From positions 1 through 39,932 of the forward strand of contig JAGVJP010000131.1 in assembly GCA_020051075.1 (NCBI GenBank): a stretch of DNA of 39,932 bases, in the 5' to 3' direction. Both the position numbers and the translations under genes were made by a program. The DNA comes from Parachlamydiales bacterium (GTDB lineage: Bacteria; Chlamydiota; Chlamydiia; Chlamydiales; Parachlamydiaceae). Shown piece after piece: positions 32,490 through 39,932 of the stretch. The stretch's first letter is position 1; every line of letters starts with the position of its first letter. The notes beneath the pieces are model-generated. The model was not told the DNA's origin. It saw only the letters and a list, made by a program, of their open reading frames with translations, and did no database searches.

Positions 32490-32715
32490 CCTACCCGATT
32501 GTCCCCTTTCGTGCCCGTGCCCGTGCCCCTGCCCCTGCCCGATTTTTCCTCTTTCGTGCCCGTGCCCCTGCCCTATTGTCCCTTTTTTTAGAACAATCCC
32601 TCATCCGAATTTGCGAGAGAAACTCTGATATATCACAACCGTCTGCGACAAATTCGGGCACGGGCAGGGGCACGGGCAGGGGCACGAAAGGGAACAATCG
32701 GGCACGAAAGATCTT
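32490..32715. repeat. GTGCCC/CTGCCC hexamer repeats forming an inverted repeat
   Basis: The left part (32504-32573) has tandem units of CGTGCCC and CCTGCCC, and the right part (32655-32706) carries them in reverse orientation (GGGCACGGGCAGGGGCACGG). About 80 bases of ordinary sequence lie between. The arms would pair into a long GC-rich hairpin. It separates the rpsL operon from oxdC, in a 545-base gap that otherwise holds the operon promoter and leader. Confidence 0.85.
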
Positions 32716-32797
32716 AGCAAATTAATAGTAGAAATAAATCTTACCTCGGCATATACGGACAGGAATAAGGGATAAACTTCTCAGCAGGGAGATGCTC

Positions 32798-33961
32798 ATG
32801 ACGTTGAAGCAAAAGGAACTCAATTCTTCAGAAGAATTAGAACCCATTAAAGGCAAAGTTGGCGCATCGATTTTAGGACCTAAAAATCGGGCGCGCGAAG
32901 AGGAAAATCCCGATCTCTTGAGGCCGCCTCGCACAGATCACGGCACCTTGCCAAATTTTCACTGGTCCTTTGCTGATAGCCATATGAGACTAGAAGAAGG
33001 CGGATGGGCAAGACAAACGACAACGCGCGAATTGCCGAGCTCTCCCCAGTTATCTGGAGTGAATATGCGCCTCAAAGCTGGAGGAGTGCGTGAAATGCAC
33101 TGGCATCGAGCAGCTGAATGGTCCTACATGCTGAAAGGGCAAGCGCGAATCACTGCCGTCGATCAGGCGGGACGGGTTTTTCAAGATGATGTCGCCGAAG
33201 GGGATCTGTGGTATTTCCCAGCTGGCATCCCCCATTCGATTCAAGGTCTCGGAGAAGAAGGATGTGAATTCATCCTTGTTTTTGATGATGGCGACTTTTC
33301 CGAGGATTCGACATTTCAACTCACCGATTGGTTAGCGCATACCCCTCGAGAAGTTCTTGCAAAAAATTTCAATGTATCAGAAGAAGTGTTTGCGAATATC
33401 CCAAAGGAAGAGCTCTATATCTTTCCGGCTCCGCTCCCCGGTCCGCTGAACTCACAACCGGCCCTTGGCAATGGACCTGTTCCGCAAAAGTTCAGTCACC
33501 GGATGATGGCGCAGGAGCCGCTCCGCACAAAAAGCGGCACTGTCAGAGTCACTGATTCTTCCATTTTCCCGATCTCGAAGACGATAGCAGCTGGATTAGT
33601 CGAAGTGGAACCGGGAGGGATGCGGGAATTGCACTGGCATCCTAACAGCGATGAATGGCAGTTTTATATCTCCGGCTCTGCCCGGATGACAGTGTTTGCT
33701 GCTGAAGGAAATGCACGCACCTTCAACTTTCAAGCGGGAGATGTCGGTTCAGTTCCCTTCCCCTTGGGGCACTACATCGAGAACACCGGCAACACAACAC
33801 TCCGCTTTCTAGAGATTTTTCGAAGCGACCACTTTGCGGATATTTCCCTTGCCAATTGGCTGGCATTTACCCCTCATGACCTTGTGAGAGCTCATTTAAA
33901 AGTGGACGAGTCCTTCCTGAAACAGATCCACACTCATAATGGCCCTGTGGTGCCAGCTTAA
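32798..33961 (+). CDS. oxdC: Oxalate decarboxylase family bicupin
   Basis: 387 residues with two cupin domains, each a complete Mn site: H101-H103-E107-H146 (MHWHRAAEW, GIPHSI) and H279-H281-E286-H325 (LHWHPNSDEW, PLGHYI). The SEDST loop (168-172) is equivalent to the SENST lid of the Bacillus enzyme and keeps the catalytic Glu, so decarboxylation of oxalate to formate and CO2, rather than oxidation, is expected. No signal peptide: cytosolic. The ATG at 32798 is preferred over 32792 because AGGGA lies at the right distance. In Bacillus the enzyme consumes protons; an acid-stress role in the host vacuole is inference. It is convergent with a HicB-like gene that overlaps its last 95 bases. Confidence 0.92.
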   Translation: MTLKQKELNSSEELEPIKGKVGASILGPKNRAREEENPDLLRPPRTDHGTLPNFHWSFADSHMRLEEGGWARQTTTRELPSSPQLSGVNMRLKAGGVREMHWHRAAEWSYMLKGQARITAVDQAGRVFQDDVAEGDLWYFPAGIPHSIQGLGEEGCEFILVFDDGDFSEDSTFQLTDWLAHTPREVLAKNFNVSEEVFANIPKEELYIFPAPLPGPLNSQPALGNGPVPQKFSHRMMAQEPLRTKSGTVRVTDSSIFPISKTIAAGLVEVEPGGMRELHWHPNSDEWQFYISGSARMTVFAAEGNARTFNFQAGDVGSVPFPLGHYIENTGNTTLRFLEIFRSDHFADISLANWLAFTPHDLVRAHLKVDESFLKQIHTHNGPVVPA

Positions 33962-34187
33962 GGACATATCTGTTTTCAGGGCATGTCATAATTTCTTCTA
34001 GCGTCATTGGTGCTGGTATGTGTTCATGCATCTCTTTCAGCAAGTTGATATGGCTAATCAGTGCTTCTTGAACCATTAATTTAGCTTCTTCAAGAGTTTT
34101 ACCCGCCGAAATACATGCCGGAAAATCGGGAAAACTCACTCCATAGTCTGAATTCTCTTCTTTATGAATGAGTGCAATATAGTTCAT
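33867..34187 (-). CDS. HicB-like antitoxin, orphan, with odd C-terminus
   Basis: 106 residues. The HicB fold start YIALIHKEENSDYGVSFPDFPACISAGKTLEEAKLMVQEALISHI (about 3-47) is clear. HicB antitoxins neutralise the HicA mRNA interferase and often carry a C-terminal DNA-binding domain, which is not evident here: the tail (RYVLKLAPQGHYECGSVSGR) continues antisense into oxdC for 95 bases. No hicA gene is adjacent. It starts one base after the scpB stop, so it rides on the scpAB transcript. It may be a domesticated or decaying remnant. Confidence 0.75.
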   Translation of the reverse strand: MNYIALIHKEENSDYGVSFPDFPACISAGKTLEEAKLMVQEALISHINLLKEMHEHIPAPMTLEEIMTCPENRYVLKLAPQGHYECGSVSGRTRPLLNELSQGHEG

Positions 34188-34188
34188 G

Positions 34189-34815
34189 TCATTTTCCTCT
34201 CTCTATTGTCTTCAGCTCGGAGATGTCTTTCAACCCAAAGTGTTTCAAGAATTCTTTCGTGGTTGCATAAAGGGTGGGGCGTCCTGGCGCATCGAGCTTT
34301 CCGACAGGTTCGACAAGCTGCCGTTCGAGCAGCTGCATCAACGTGCCGGAGGAGTCGACTCCACGGATCGCATCAATTTGGGGACGAGTGATCGGCTGCC
34401 GATAGGCAATGATCGCAAGAACTTCTGTAGACGCCGGCGACAGTTTTTCGGCGCGGCGTTGGCGGTAGAGCAAGTCAAGATAAGGGGCATACTCTTCGTG
34501 CGTGCGCAACACGTAGCCTTGGGCGATTTCATCTAGCTTGAAAGAGCGCTGCTGGGAGAGGTATTCTTGTTTGAGCTCTTCGATGACAGCACGGAGCTGG
34601 CGTGGGCGGAGAGGGGTGATCGTGTCGGTCACTTCCCGGATTTTTGCAAGGGGCAAAGGATCGGCGCTTGTAAAAATGAGCGCTTCAACAACACGTTTAA
34701 GGTGCTGCTTCAGCTGCTGATCGATCTGAACCCAAGGGGTCTCTAGTTCATTCGCTTCTTCGCCATCCATGTTAATACTGTTTTCTTCTTCAAGAAAATT
34801 GAGCTCTTTGGTCAT
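34189..34815 (-). CDS. scpB: Segregation and condensation protein B
   Basis: 208 residues. Tandem winged helices with LKRVVEALIFTSADPLPLAKIREV (38-61), VLRTHEEYAPYLDLLYRQRRAEKLSPASTEVLAIIAYRQPITRPQIDAIRGVDS and LMQLLERQLVEPVGKLDAPGRPTLYATTKEFLKHFGL are ScpB signatures. With ScpA it forms the regulatory part of the SMC condensin. Its start overlaps the scpA stop by 4 bases. Confidence 0.96.
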   Translation of the reverse strand: MTKELNFLEEENSINMDGEEANELETPWVQIDQQLKQHLKRVVEALIFTSADPLPLAKIREVTDTITPLRPRQLRAVIEELKQEYLSQQRSFKLDEIAQGYVLRTHEEYAPYLDLLYRQRRAEKLSPASTEVLAIIAYRQPITRPQIDAIRGVDSSGTLMQLLERQLVEPVGKLDAPGRPTLYATTKEFLKHFGLKDISELKTIERGK

Positions 34816-35573
34816 TTGTAGTCGTCCTGATTATTTTTTTTCGCATCTCCGCCGCTGACTTGTGCGGCAAAGATCACGATTTCACCACTCGGCTGTTCCC
34901 GACCGACAGCCAGCTCTCCGCTTTTGATGAGTTCTAAAAGAGCGAGAAAAATCACAATCATCTCTAAACGGCTTTGATGGGGTTGAAGCAGGTTGGATAA
35001 AAATAAAGACCCTTCTTCTTTTAAAAATAGCCGGATCGACTGGATTTTATCGCTCACCCTCCAATTTTCTTCTTGAATAGGAGAAGGGTGCTGAGAGGCG
35101 CGCAGGATCATATCCTGGAATAGCTGAGAGAGCTCTTCTAATGAAACATGATCAATCCCAAGAGGTTTTCTCCATTCAGGCTTTTCAATGCCCCGGAAGT
35201 AAAACCCTTGTTGCTGCTCCTGGCGGAGGTTGAGTTGTTTGGCCGCTTGTTTAAAACGGCAGTAATCGATCAAGTGATGGATGATTTCAAATCGGGGATC
35301 CTCTATCTTTTCTTCAAACTCAGCCGTTTGTTCTTCGCGAGGAAGCAGTGTTTTGCTCTTTAACCAGATCAGGTAGGAGACGCCTCCAATAAATTCAGCC
35401 CCTTCGTCGAGAAGGTCTTCTTCGTCCGCGTGATGATGAGAAAGAAATTGCTCAATGAGCTTTTGGATCGGCACGTCATAGATATCCATTTCCTCCTTTT
35501 GGAGCAGACAAAGGAGAAAGTCGAGAGAGCCCTCGAAATTTGACAATGAAAAATAATCTTTTTGCAATACCAT
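34812..35573 (-). CDS. scpA: Segregation and condensation protein A
   Basis: 253 residues of the kleisin family. The start FSLSNFEGSLDFLLCLLQKEEMDIYDVPIQKLIEQFLSH and YLIWLKSKTLLPR are the N-terminal SMC-neck binding helix motifs, and the C-terminus has the winged helix (MIVIFLALLELIKSGELAVGREQ). It bridges SMC heads and recruits ScpB. First gene of scpA-scpB-hicB. Divergent from tsp. Confidence 0.96.
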   Translation of the reverse strand: MVLQKDYFSLSNFEGSLDFLLCLLQKEEMDIYDVPIQKLIEQFLSHHHADEEDLLDEGAEFIGGVSYLIWLKSKTLLPREEQTAEFEEKIEDPRFEIIHHLIDYCRFKQAAKQLNLRQEQQQGFYFRGIEKPEWRKPLGIDHVSLEELSQLFQDMILRASQHPSPIQEENWRVSDKIQSIRLFLKEEGSLFLSNLLQPHQSRLEMIVIFLALLELIKSGELAVGREQPSGEIVIFAAQVSGGDAKKNNQDDYK

Positions 35574-35618
35574 GAAATAACCTATTCAAAACACAGTAGA
35601 TTAATGGAGATCAGGGTT

Positions 35619-35635
35619 GTTTTCAATTAGAAAAC
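35619..35635. promoter_or_regulatory. Palindrome in the scpA-tsp intergenic region
   Basis: GTTTTC-AATTA-GAAAAC is a perfect 6-bp inverted repeat about 35 bases before the tsp start codon. Operator or mRNA hairpin; no other support. Confidence 0.25.
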
Positions 35636-35668
35636 AGCCTATCTTAGCGTTTTACAGGAGAGATCGTT

Positions 35669-37723
35669 ATGATGGATTGTTATCGGCTACTGATGCTCAT
35701 TTTGCTCCTCTTCTCATTTCCTTTAAAAGGACATGAGCAAGACCTATTGCAGTTATCTAATGTCAATGAGATCATGGGGCAAATATTTAGTAAGCACCTA
35801 GAATCTCAGACGATTACGACAAAAATCATTCAGAGCTCTATCGATAATTACCTCGATCAATTCGATCCTAATGGGCTCTACCTGCTCGAACAGGAAGTCT
35901 CGCCGTATCTTGCTTTGAGTCCTGCTGAGATCAACCAAATCATCGATCAGTATAAAAAACGAGATTTCATTGTTTTCAATAAGCTCAATCAACTCATTCA
36001 AAATGGAATCAATCGAGCAAGAGGACTTCGTCAAGAGCTTGAGAACCATAGTCAGGCGCTCTTCGCCACTCAACTCCCCCCTTCAAAAGATAACGAAGAA
36101 AGAAAATTTGCCGAAAATACCGCCCAGCTTAAGCAAAGATGGTTGATAAACCTGCATGAAGAATTTGAATCACGAAAAAATCGGACTGGAGCTAATTTAA
36201 CTGCAGCTAAGCAGCTTGAAATCGTCAAAGCTTATGAAGAAAAGTTGCAAGACGCAGAAAACAAATATCTCTATGTGAACGAGAACGGAGAACCTCTCTC
36301 CCCTCAGGAACAAGAAAATTTATTTGCTATCCATATATTGAAAGCCTTGGCCAGCAGTTTAGACTCCCATACAACCTTCTATATGGCTAATGAAGCTTAT
36401 GACATGCGTGTCAGACTTCAAAAAGAGTTCAATGGGATCGGAATCCTAGTCAAAGAAACCGACAATGGACCGACGATCAAACATATCCTTAAAGGGGGCT
36501 CTGCTGAGGAAAGTGGAAAAATAAAAGAGGGCGATATCATTGTAAAAGTCGATGGAAAATCGGTCGCAGGACTCTCCTTTGATGAGGTGATGGGGCTGAT
36601 TCATGGGGAAAAAGATGGTAAGATCAGCCTCACAGTAAAAAGAAAAGGGGAAAATGGCGGCGCTGATCAGGAATACACTGCAATTCTGCCGCTAAAAGAA
36701 ATTATTGTCGACAATGGCAGAGTCGACGTCTCCTCTCAACCTTTTGGCAATGGTATCATTGGCATCATCACCCTGCATGCTTTCTACCAAGGGAAAGACA
36801 TATCGAGTGAAAAAGATGTGCGGGAGGCAATAGATAAACTGCAAAGTCAAAGGGATTTGCGAGGCTTGATTTTAGACTTGCGAAACAATAGCGGAGGATT
36901 CCTCTCCCAAGCTGTCAAAGTAGCCGGACTTTTCATCACCGATGGCGTCATCGTCATCTCAAAATATTCAAATGGCGAAGAAAAAATCTATCGCGATGTC
37001 GATGGGAAAACTGCTTATGATGGTCCGTTGATTATCCTCACCTCAAAAGCAACAGCTTCTGCTGCCGAAATCGTCGCCCAAGCTTTACAAGATTATGGCG
37101 TAGCCCTTGTCGTCGGAGATGAACATACCTATGGCAAAGGGACCATTCAAACACAAACGGTCACTGACAATCAAAGTAGCTCTTATTTTAAAGTGACTGT
37201 CGGGAAGTACTACACCGTATCAGGGCGTACCCCTCAAAAAGAGGGCGTTAAGGCTGATGTGCTCGTCCCTGGACATTGGAACAAAGAAGACATTGGAGAA
37301 AGCAGCTCAGACTCCATTAGCAATGATATCATCCCTCCAGTTTATGTCGATACTCTATCCGATTTACCTCCTGACATTAAACGATGGTACATGAAATACT
37401 ACATCCCCCATTTACAAAAACCAGTCACCGCTTGGCGCAATTTCCTCCCGGCCCTTCGAAAAAATAGCGAAAATCGGATTGCTCGCAATAAGAATTATCA
37501 GTACTTTCTGAATGGTCCACAAGCTCATATCGATGGAACAGCAGATGAGGATGAGGACTGGGAGGCAACGAAAAAAAATAAAACTTCAGGTGTCGACGAT
37601 CTCCAATTACAAGAAGCTGTGAATGTATTGAAAGATATGATCTATCTTGCCAGTGCCAATAAAGTCGGCGTGGAGCCAAGTCCGCCCGATGCGGAACCTA
37701 ACAAGGTGAAAACCAATGATTGA
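35669..37723 (+). CDS. tsp: Tail-specific protease (S41, Tsp/CT441 type)
   Basis: 684 residues. A signal peptide (about 1-21), an N-terminal helical region, a PDZ domain (about 252-335, GIGILVKETDNGPTIKHILKGGSAEESGKIKEGDIIVKVDG) and the S41 core. The dyad is Ser464 (KATASAAEIV) with Lys490 (YGKGTIQ), and Gln494 completes the usual Ser/Lys/Gln set. The C-terminus carries the DUF3340 helical domain (about 545-640). It degrades periplasmic or misfolded proteins with exposed hydrophobic tails. In C. trachomatis the homologue CT441 lies beside rpsL, as here after an insertion. CAGGAGAG precedes the ATG. Confidence 0.96.
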   Translation: MMDCYRLLMLILLLFSFPLKGHEQDLLQLSNVNEIMGQIFSKHLESQTITTKIIQSSIDNYLDQFDPNGLYLLEQEVSPYLALSPAEINQIIDQYKKRDFIVFNKLNQLIQNGINRARGLRQELENHSQALFATQLPPSKDNEERKFAENTAQLKQRWLINLHEEFESRKNRTGANLTAAKQLEIVKAYEEKLQDAENKYLYVNENGEPLSPQEQENLFAIHILKALASSLDSHTTFYMANEAYDMRVRLQKEFNGIGILVKETDNGPTIKHILKGGSAEESGKIKEGDIIVKVDGKSVAGLSFDEVMGLIHGEKDGKISLTVKRKGENGGADQEYTAILPLKEIIVDNGRVDVSSQPFGNGIIGIITLHAFYQGKDISSEKDVREAIDKLQSQRDLRGLILDLRNNSGGFLSQAVKVAGLFITDGVIVISKYSNGEEKIYRDVDGKTAYDGPLIILTSKATASAAEIVAQALQDYGVALVVGDEHTYGKGTIQTQTVTDNQSSSYFKVTVGKYYTVSGRTPQKEGVKADVLVPGHWNKEDIGESSSDSISNDIIPPVYVDTLSDLPPDIKRWYMKYYIPHLQKPVTAWRNFLPALRKNSENRIARNKNYQYFLNGPQAHIDGTADEDEDWEATKKNKTSGVDDLQLQEAVNVLKDMIYLASANKVGVEPSPPDAEPNKVKTND

Positions 37724-37732
37724 TAAATTTCG

Positions 37733-37761
37733 TTGCACTAAATAAAACGATAGACTATCGT
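37733..37761 (+). promoter_or_regulatory. Promoter of tRNA-Phe with a palindrome at the -10
   Basis: TTGCAC (37733-37738), a 17-base spacer and TATCGT (37756-37761). Start is expected near 37768, nine bases before the mature tRNA. ACGATA-GAC-TATCGT (37747-37761) is a perfect palindrome over the -10. Confidence 0.5.
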
Positions 37762-37776
37762 AACTCTCTTCAGTTT

Positions 37777-37849
<73 letters not shown>

Positions 37850-37857
37850 CTTCCTCG

Positions 37858-37887
37858 GGAAAAGGTGTTGCGCCTTTTCCTTTTTTT
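37858..37887 (+). terminator. Intrinsic terminator of tRNA-Phe
   Basis: GGAAAAGG-TGTTGCG-CCTTTTCC (37858-37880) followed by seven T. Confidence 0.9.
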
Positions 37888-38044
37888 ATCCCATAATCTT
37901 CTGTAACTTTTGACGCTCCCCCTTATTAAGCCACATGTTTACTCTCTGTGTTCTCTGTGCCTCTGTGGTTCATGAGAATTAGCGCCGTTGCCCTCTAGTT
38001 CCGATCACTTTCTCTCAACCTCTCTTTTTTCCTATGAATTTTTA

Positions 38045-38073
38045 TTGATTTCAATCAGCAGGTCCGATAGAAT
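38045..38073 (+). promoter_or_regulatory. Promoter of rplU-rpmA-obgE
   Basis: TTGATT (38045-38050), a 17-base spacer and TAGAAT (38068-38073). Start near 38080, about 46 bases before rplU. The rest of the gap 37888-38044 has a CTCTGTG-type repeat (37930-37970) and nothing else. Confidence 0.6.
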
Positions 38074-38125
38074 CTGCATTAATCAAACTTCAGAAAGCTA
38101 ATTACTTACTCGAAAAGAGGTCAAA

Positions 38126-38455
38126 ATGTACGCCATAATCAAAACAGGTGGAAAACAGTATACAGTAAAGAAAGGGAGCGTCATCGATGTCGAACTCCTC
38201 GATGCAAACCCTGGCGATAACGTCCAGTTTGAAGTCCTATGCATTGGCAATGGAGATCAAACCCAGGTCGGCAACCCAATCCTCCCTAACCAAGCCGTTT
38301 TTGGCGAAGTGGTGGGGCTTGTTCATGCTGAGAAAATCACTTCTCTAAAATATAAACGAAGCCATAATCAGTGCCGCCGATGGGGCCATCGTCAGAAAAA
38401 TACACGGTTGAAAATTACAGATAAGGGAATTTTCGAAAACCAAGATCAGAAATAA
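38126..38455 (+). CDS. rplU: 50S ribosomal protein L21
   Basis: 109 residues. MYAIIKTGGKQYTVKKGSVIDVELL at the start and KYKRSHNQCRRWGHRQKNTRLKITDKG at the end are L21 signatures. AAAGAGG precedes the ATG. First of three co-oriented genes. Confidence 0.97.
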   Translation: MYAIIKTGGKQYTVKKGSVIDVELLDANPGDNVQFEVLCIGNGDQTQVGNPILPNQAVFGEVVGLVHAEKITSLKYKRSHNQCRRWGHRQKNTRLKITDKGIFENQDQK

Positions 38456-38467
38456 GGAAGGTTAATC

Positions 38468-38743
38468 ATGGCACATAAGAAAGGGCAAGGTTCAAGCCGC
38501 AACGGAAGAGATTCCCACTCAAAAAGACTCGGATTAAAAGTCGGCTCAGGACAGCTCGTCACCGCTGGCAGCATCCTCGTTCGTCAAAGAGGAACGAAGT
38601 GGCATCCTGCTAAGAACGTTGCTAAAGGCAAAGACGACACATTGTTCGCATTAACTGATGGGATCGTCGCTTTCCGAAAGTCCGACAAAACGTTCGTTTC
38701 AATCGAAGCTATAGAGCCTAACATCTCTTTATCGGCAGTCTAG
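38468..38743 (+). CDS. rpmA: 50S ribosomal protein L27
   Basis: 91 residues. [20 protein letters not shown] and [29 protein letters not shown] are L27 signatures. The N-terminus is short and mature-like, without a Prp-cleaved extension. Lies 12 bases after rplU. Confidence 0.97.
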   Translation: MAHKKGQGSSRNGRDSHSKRLGLKVGSGQLVTAGSILVRQRGTKWHPAKNVAKGKDDTLFALTDGIVAFRKSDKTFVSIEAIEPNISLSAV

Positions 38744-38767
38744 GCTAAATCCACTTAATCGAGCTTT

Positions 38768-39787
38768 ATGTTTGTTGACCGCGTCCTCATTCAATTTTCA
38801 GCTGGCAAAGGCGGCAACGGCGTTGTCGCCTGGCGGCGAGAGAAATTCATCCCCAAGGGGGGCCCTTCAGGAGGCAATGGCGGCAAAGGCGGCTCGATTA
38901 TCTTAGAAGCCAATGCTCAACTCCCTTCGCTTGACTGGTTCCGTCATCGGAAACACCTAAAAGCAGAAAATGGCGCCGACGGCGGGGGAAACTGCCGGCA
39001 AGGGCGCAATGGAAAAGATCTCATCCTTCAAGTGCCTTGTGGAACACTCGTCAAAGACAACCGCAGCGGTACTGTTCTTCATGACTTCACGAAAGATGGC
39101 GAGCGCTGGACGCTCTGTCAAGGCGGACGTGGAGGAAGAGGCAACGACAGCTATAAAACCCCGACCAATCGCGCTCCGAATCAATGTACTCCAGGGACCG
39201 AAGGAGAACAGAAAGAGCTTGAACTTGAGTTGAAGCTCATCGCCGATGTTGGCCTTGTCGGCTTCCCCAATGCAGGCAAATCGACGCTCATTTCATCGCT
39301 TGCCGGTCTTCGGGTTAAAGTCGCTGCCTATCCATTTACGACGCTCCAGCCCAATTTAGGCTATATTGAGCTCGAAAATTATACAAGAATCTACATCGCC
39401 GACATCCCAGGGATCATCGAAGGAGCGAGTCATAATCGCGGGCTTGGACTGGAATTTCTGCGCCATATCGAACGGACGAAGCTGCTGATCTATATTTTAG
39501 ATGCCTCAGGGATTGATGGAAGAACTCCTGACGAAGATTATCGCGTTTTAAGAGAAGAGATGGAAGCGTATAATCCCGAACTGCTCAATCGCCCATTCCT
39601 TGTTGCACTCAATAAAATCGACACAGAAGAAGCTCAAGACCATGTCGAACACTTCAAGCAAAAATACTCATTTGCTCCCAACACCCTCTTTGAGATTTCA
39701 GCAGCTTTTGGGATGGGATTAGACCTCCTCATGCAAGAAATCGCCAAGCGAGTAGACAACTCTAACAAAGCAGCTTCTCCTTTTTGA
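38768..39787 (+). CDS. obgE: GTPase Obg (ObgE/CgtA)
   Basis: 339 residues. The Obg fold (1-155; glycine-rich FSAGKGGNGVVAWRREKFIPKGGPSGGNGG) precedes a GTPase domain with GFPNAGKS (G1), PFTTLQPNLG (switch I), DIPGIIEGA (G3) and NKID (G4). There is no C-terminal OCT domain, as in other chlamydial Obg. It acts in 50S ribosome assembly. Linked to rplU-rpmA as in most bacteria; rpmA ends 24 bases earlier. Confidence 0.97.
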   Translation: MFVDRVLIQFSAGKGGNGVVAWRREKFIPKGGPSGGNGGKGGSIILEANAQLPSLDWFRHRKHLKAENGADGGGNCRQGRNGKDLILQVPCGTLVKDNRSGTVLHDFTKDGERWTLCQGGRGGRGNDSYKTPTNRAPNQCTPGTEGEQKELELELKLIADVGLVGFPNAGKSTLISSLAGLRVKVAAYPFTTLQPNLGYIELENYTRIYIADIPGIIEGASHNRGLGLEFLRHIERTKLLIYILDASGIDGRTPDEDYRVLREEMEAYNPELLNRPFLVALNKIDTEEAQDHVEHFKQKYSFAPNTLFEISAAFGMGLDLLMQEIAKRVDNSNKAASPF

Positions 39788-39811
39788 CCCACTCTAAAGT
39801 AACGTTCAGAG

Positions 39812-39881
39812 ATAGGTGTGAACTGTCCTCAGGCCTTACCATTACCCATTTTTTCAGCGCGAAGCGTTTGGAGTGCGAAAG
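39812..39881. repeat. Dispersed repeat, right copy (inverted relative to 97-174)
   Basis: Reverse complement of 97-174, without its 8-base insertion. The remaining bases to the window end contain another CCTCTTTCGCTTTATTC stretch as in the palindromic repeats at 8339 and 14020. Confidence 0.85.
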
Positions 39882-39932
39882 TCCTCTTTCGCTTTATTCT
39901 AGATCAATTTTTGGGACATTCGTGTCTTTTGA

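Noticed and set aside
32504..32706. CRISPR array
   Set aside because: The hexamer units are contiguous without unique spacers and occur in two opposing orientations.

Overview
The window comes from a chromosome of the phylum Chlamydiae, most likely an amoeba-associated ('environmental') family such as Simkaniaceae, Waddliaceae or Parachlamydiaceae. The assignment rests on three things seen in the sequence: the rpsL-rpsG-fusA-rpsJ block lies next to a CT441-type tail-specific protease, rplU-rpmA-obgE follow, and there are many leucine-rich-repeat, ankyrin and Inc-like membrane proteins of the kind used as host-interaction factors. The genus cannot be fixed from the sequence alone.

Layout. (1) 1-5760 is an RNA-repair/RNA-quality-control island: a calcineurin-like phosphoesterase, a frameshifted ankyrin gene, rtcB (RNA ligase), a Ro60/Rsr (TROVE + vWA) gene and a small helix-turn-helix gene overlapping its end. 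The gaps before rtcB and before rsr hold three short RNAs that fold like Y RNAs (Ro-binding stem, compensatory base changes between copies). Two of the gaps also contain a TTGACA promoter whose spacer is a 17-bp palindrome. One 162-nt near-perfect hairpin separates the second promoter from the second Y RNA. This is the most interesting part of the window. (2) 5760-9480 is accessory: an ATPase/DUF234 gene with a consensus promoter and an apparently leaderless start, a membrane-anchored methyltransferase, an effector-binding-domain protein, and dispersed palindromic repeats. (3) 9478-19400 holds two tandem cysteine-type LRR genes, two small unknown genes, a secreted LRR protein, an ABC exporter, and a 670-residue ankyrin protein with an H-(E/N)-Q-C constellation suggestive of a CE-clan cysteine protease. 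(4) 19580-25400 has a LOG-family remnant, a dodecin, a large inverted repeat and a complete YbhGFSR-type efflux operon on the minus strand. (5) 25559-28694 encodes two paralogous Inc-like membrane proteins with long proline-rich cytosolic tails. (6) 28785-39787 is core genome: rpsJ, fusA, rpsG, rpsL (minus strand), then an oxalate decarboxylase, an orphan HicB-like gene, scpB and scpA, tsp, tRNA-Phe, rplU, rpmA and obgE.

How the genes could work together. RtcB reseals RNAs with 2',3'-cyclic phosphate or 3'-phosphate ends, Ro60 binds misfolded RNA and Y RNAs, and Y RNAs gate or tether Ro60. In Salmonella and related bacteria rsr, two Yrl RNAs and rtcBA form one stress-induced operon. The arrangement here is a rewired version without rtcA and without an RtcR-type activator, with repeated operator-like palindromes and a small HTH protein that could be the regulator (inference). 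Two copies of a 70-78 bp repeat lie in inverted orientation at the extreme ends of the window, and several other families of dispersed palindromes fill the intergenic gaps.
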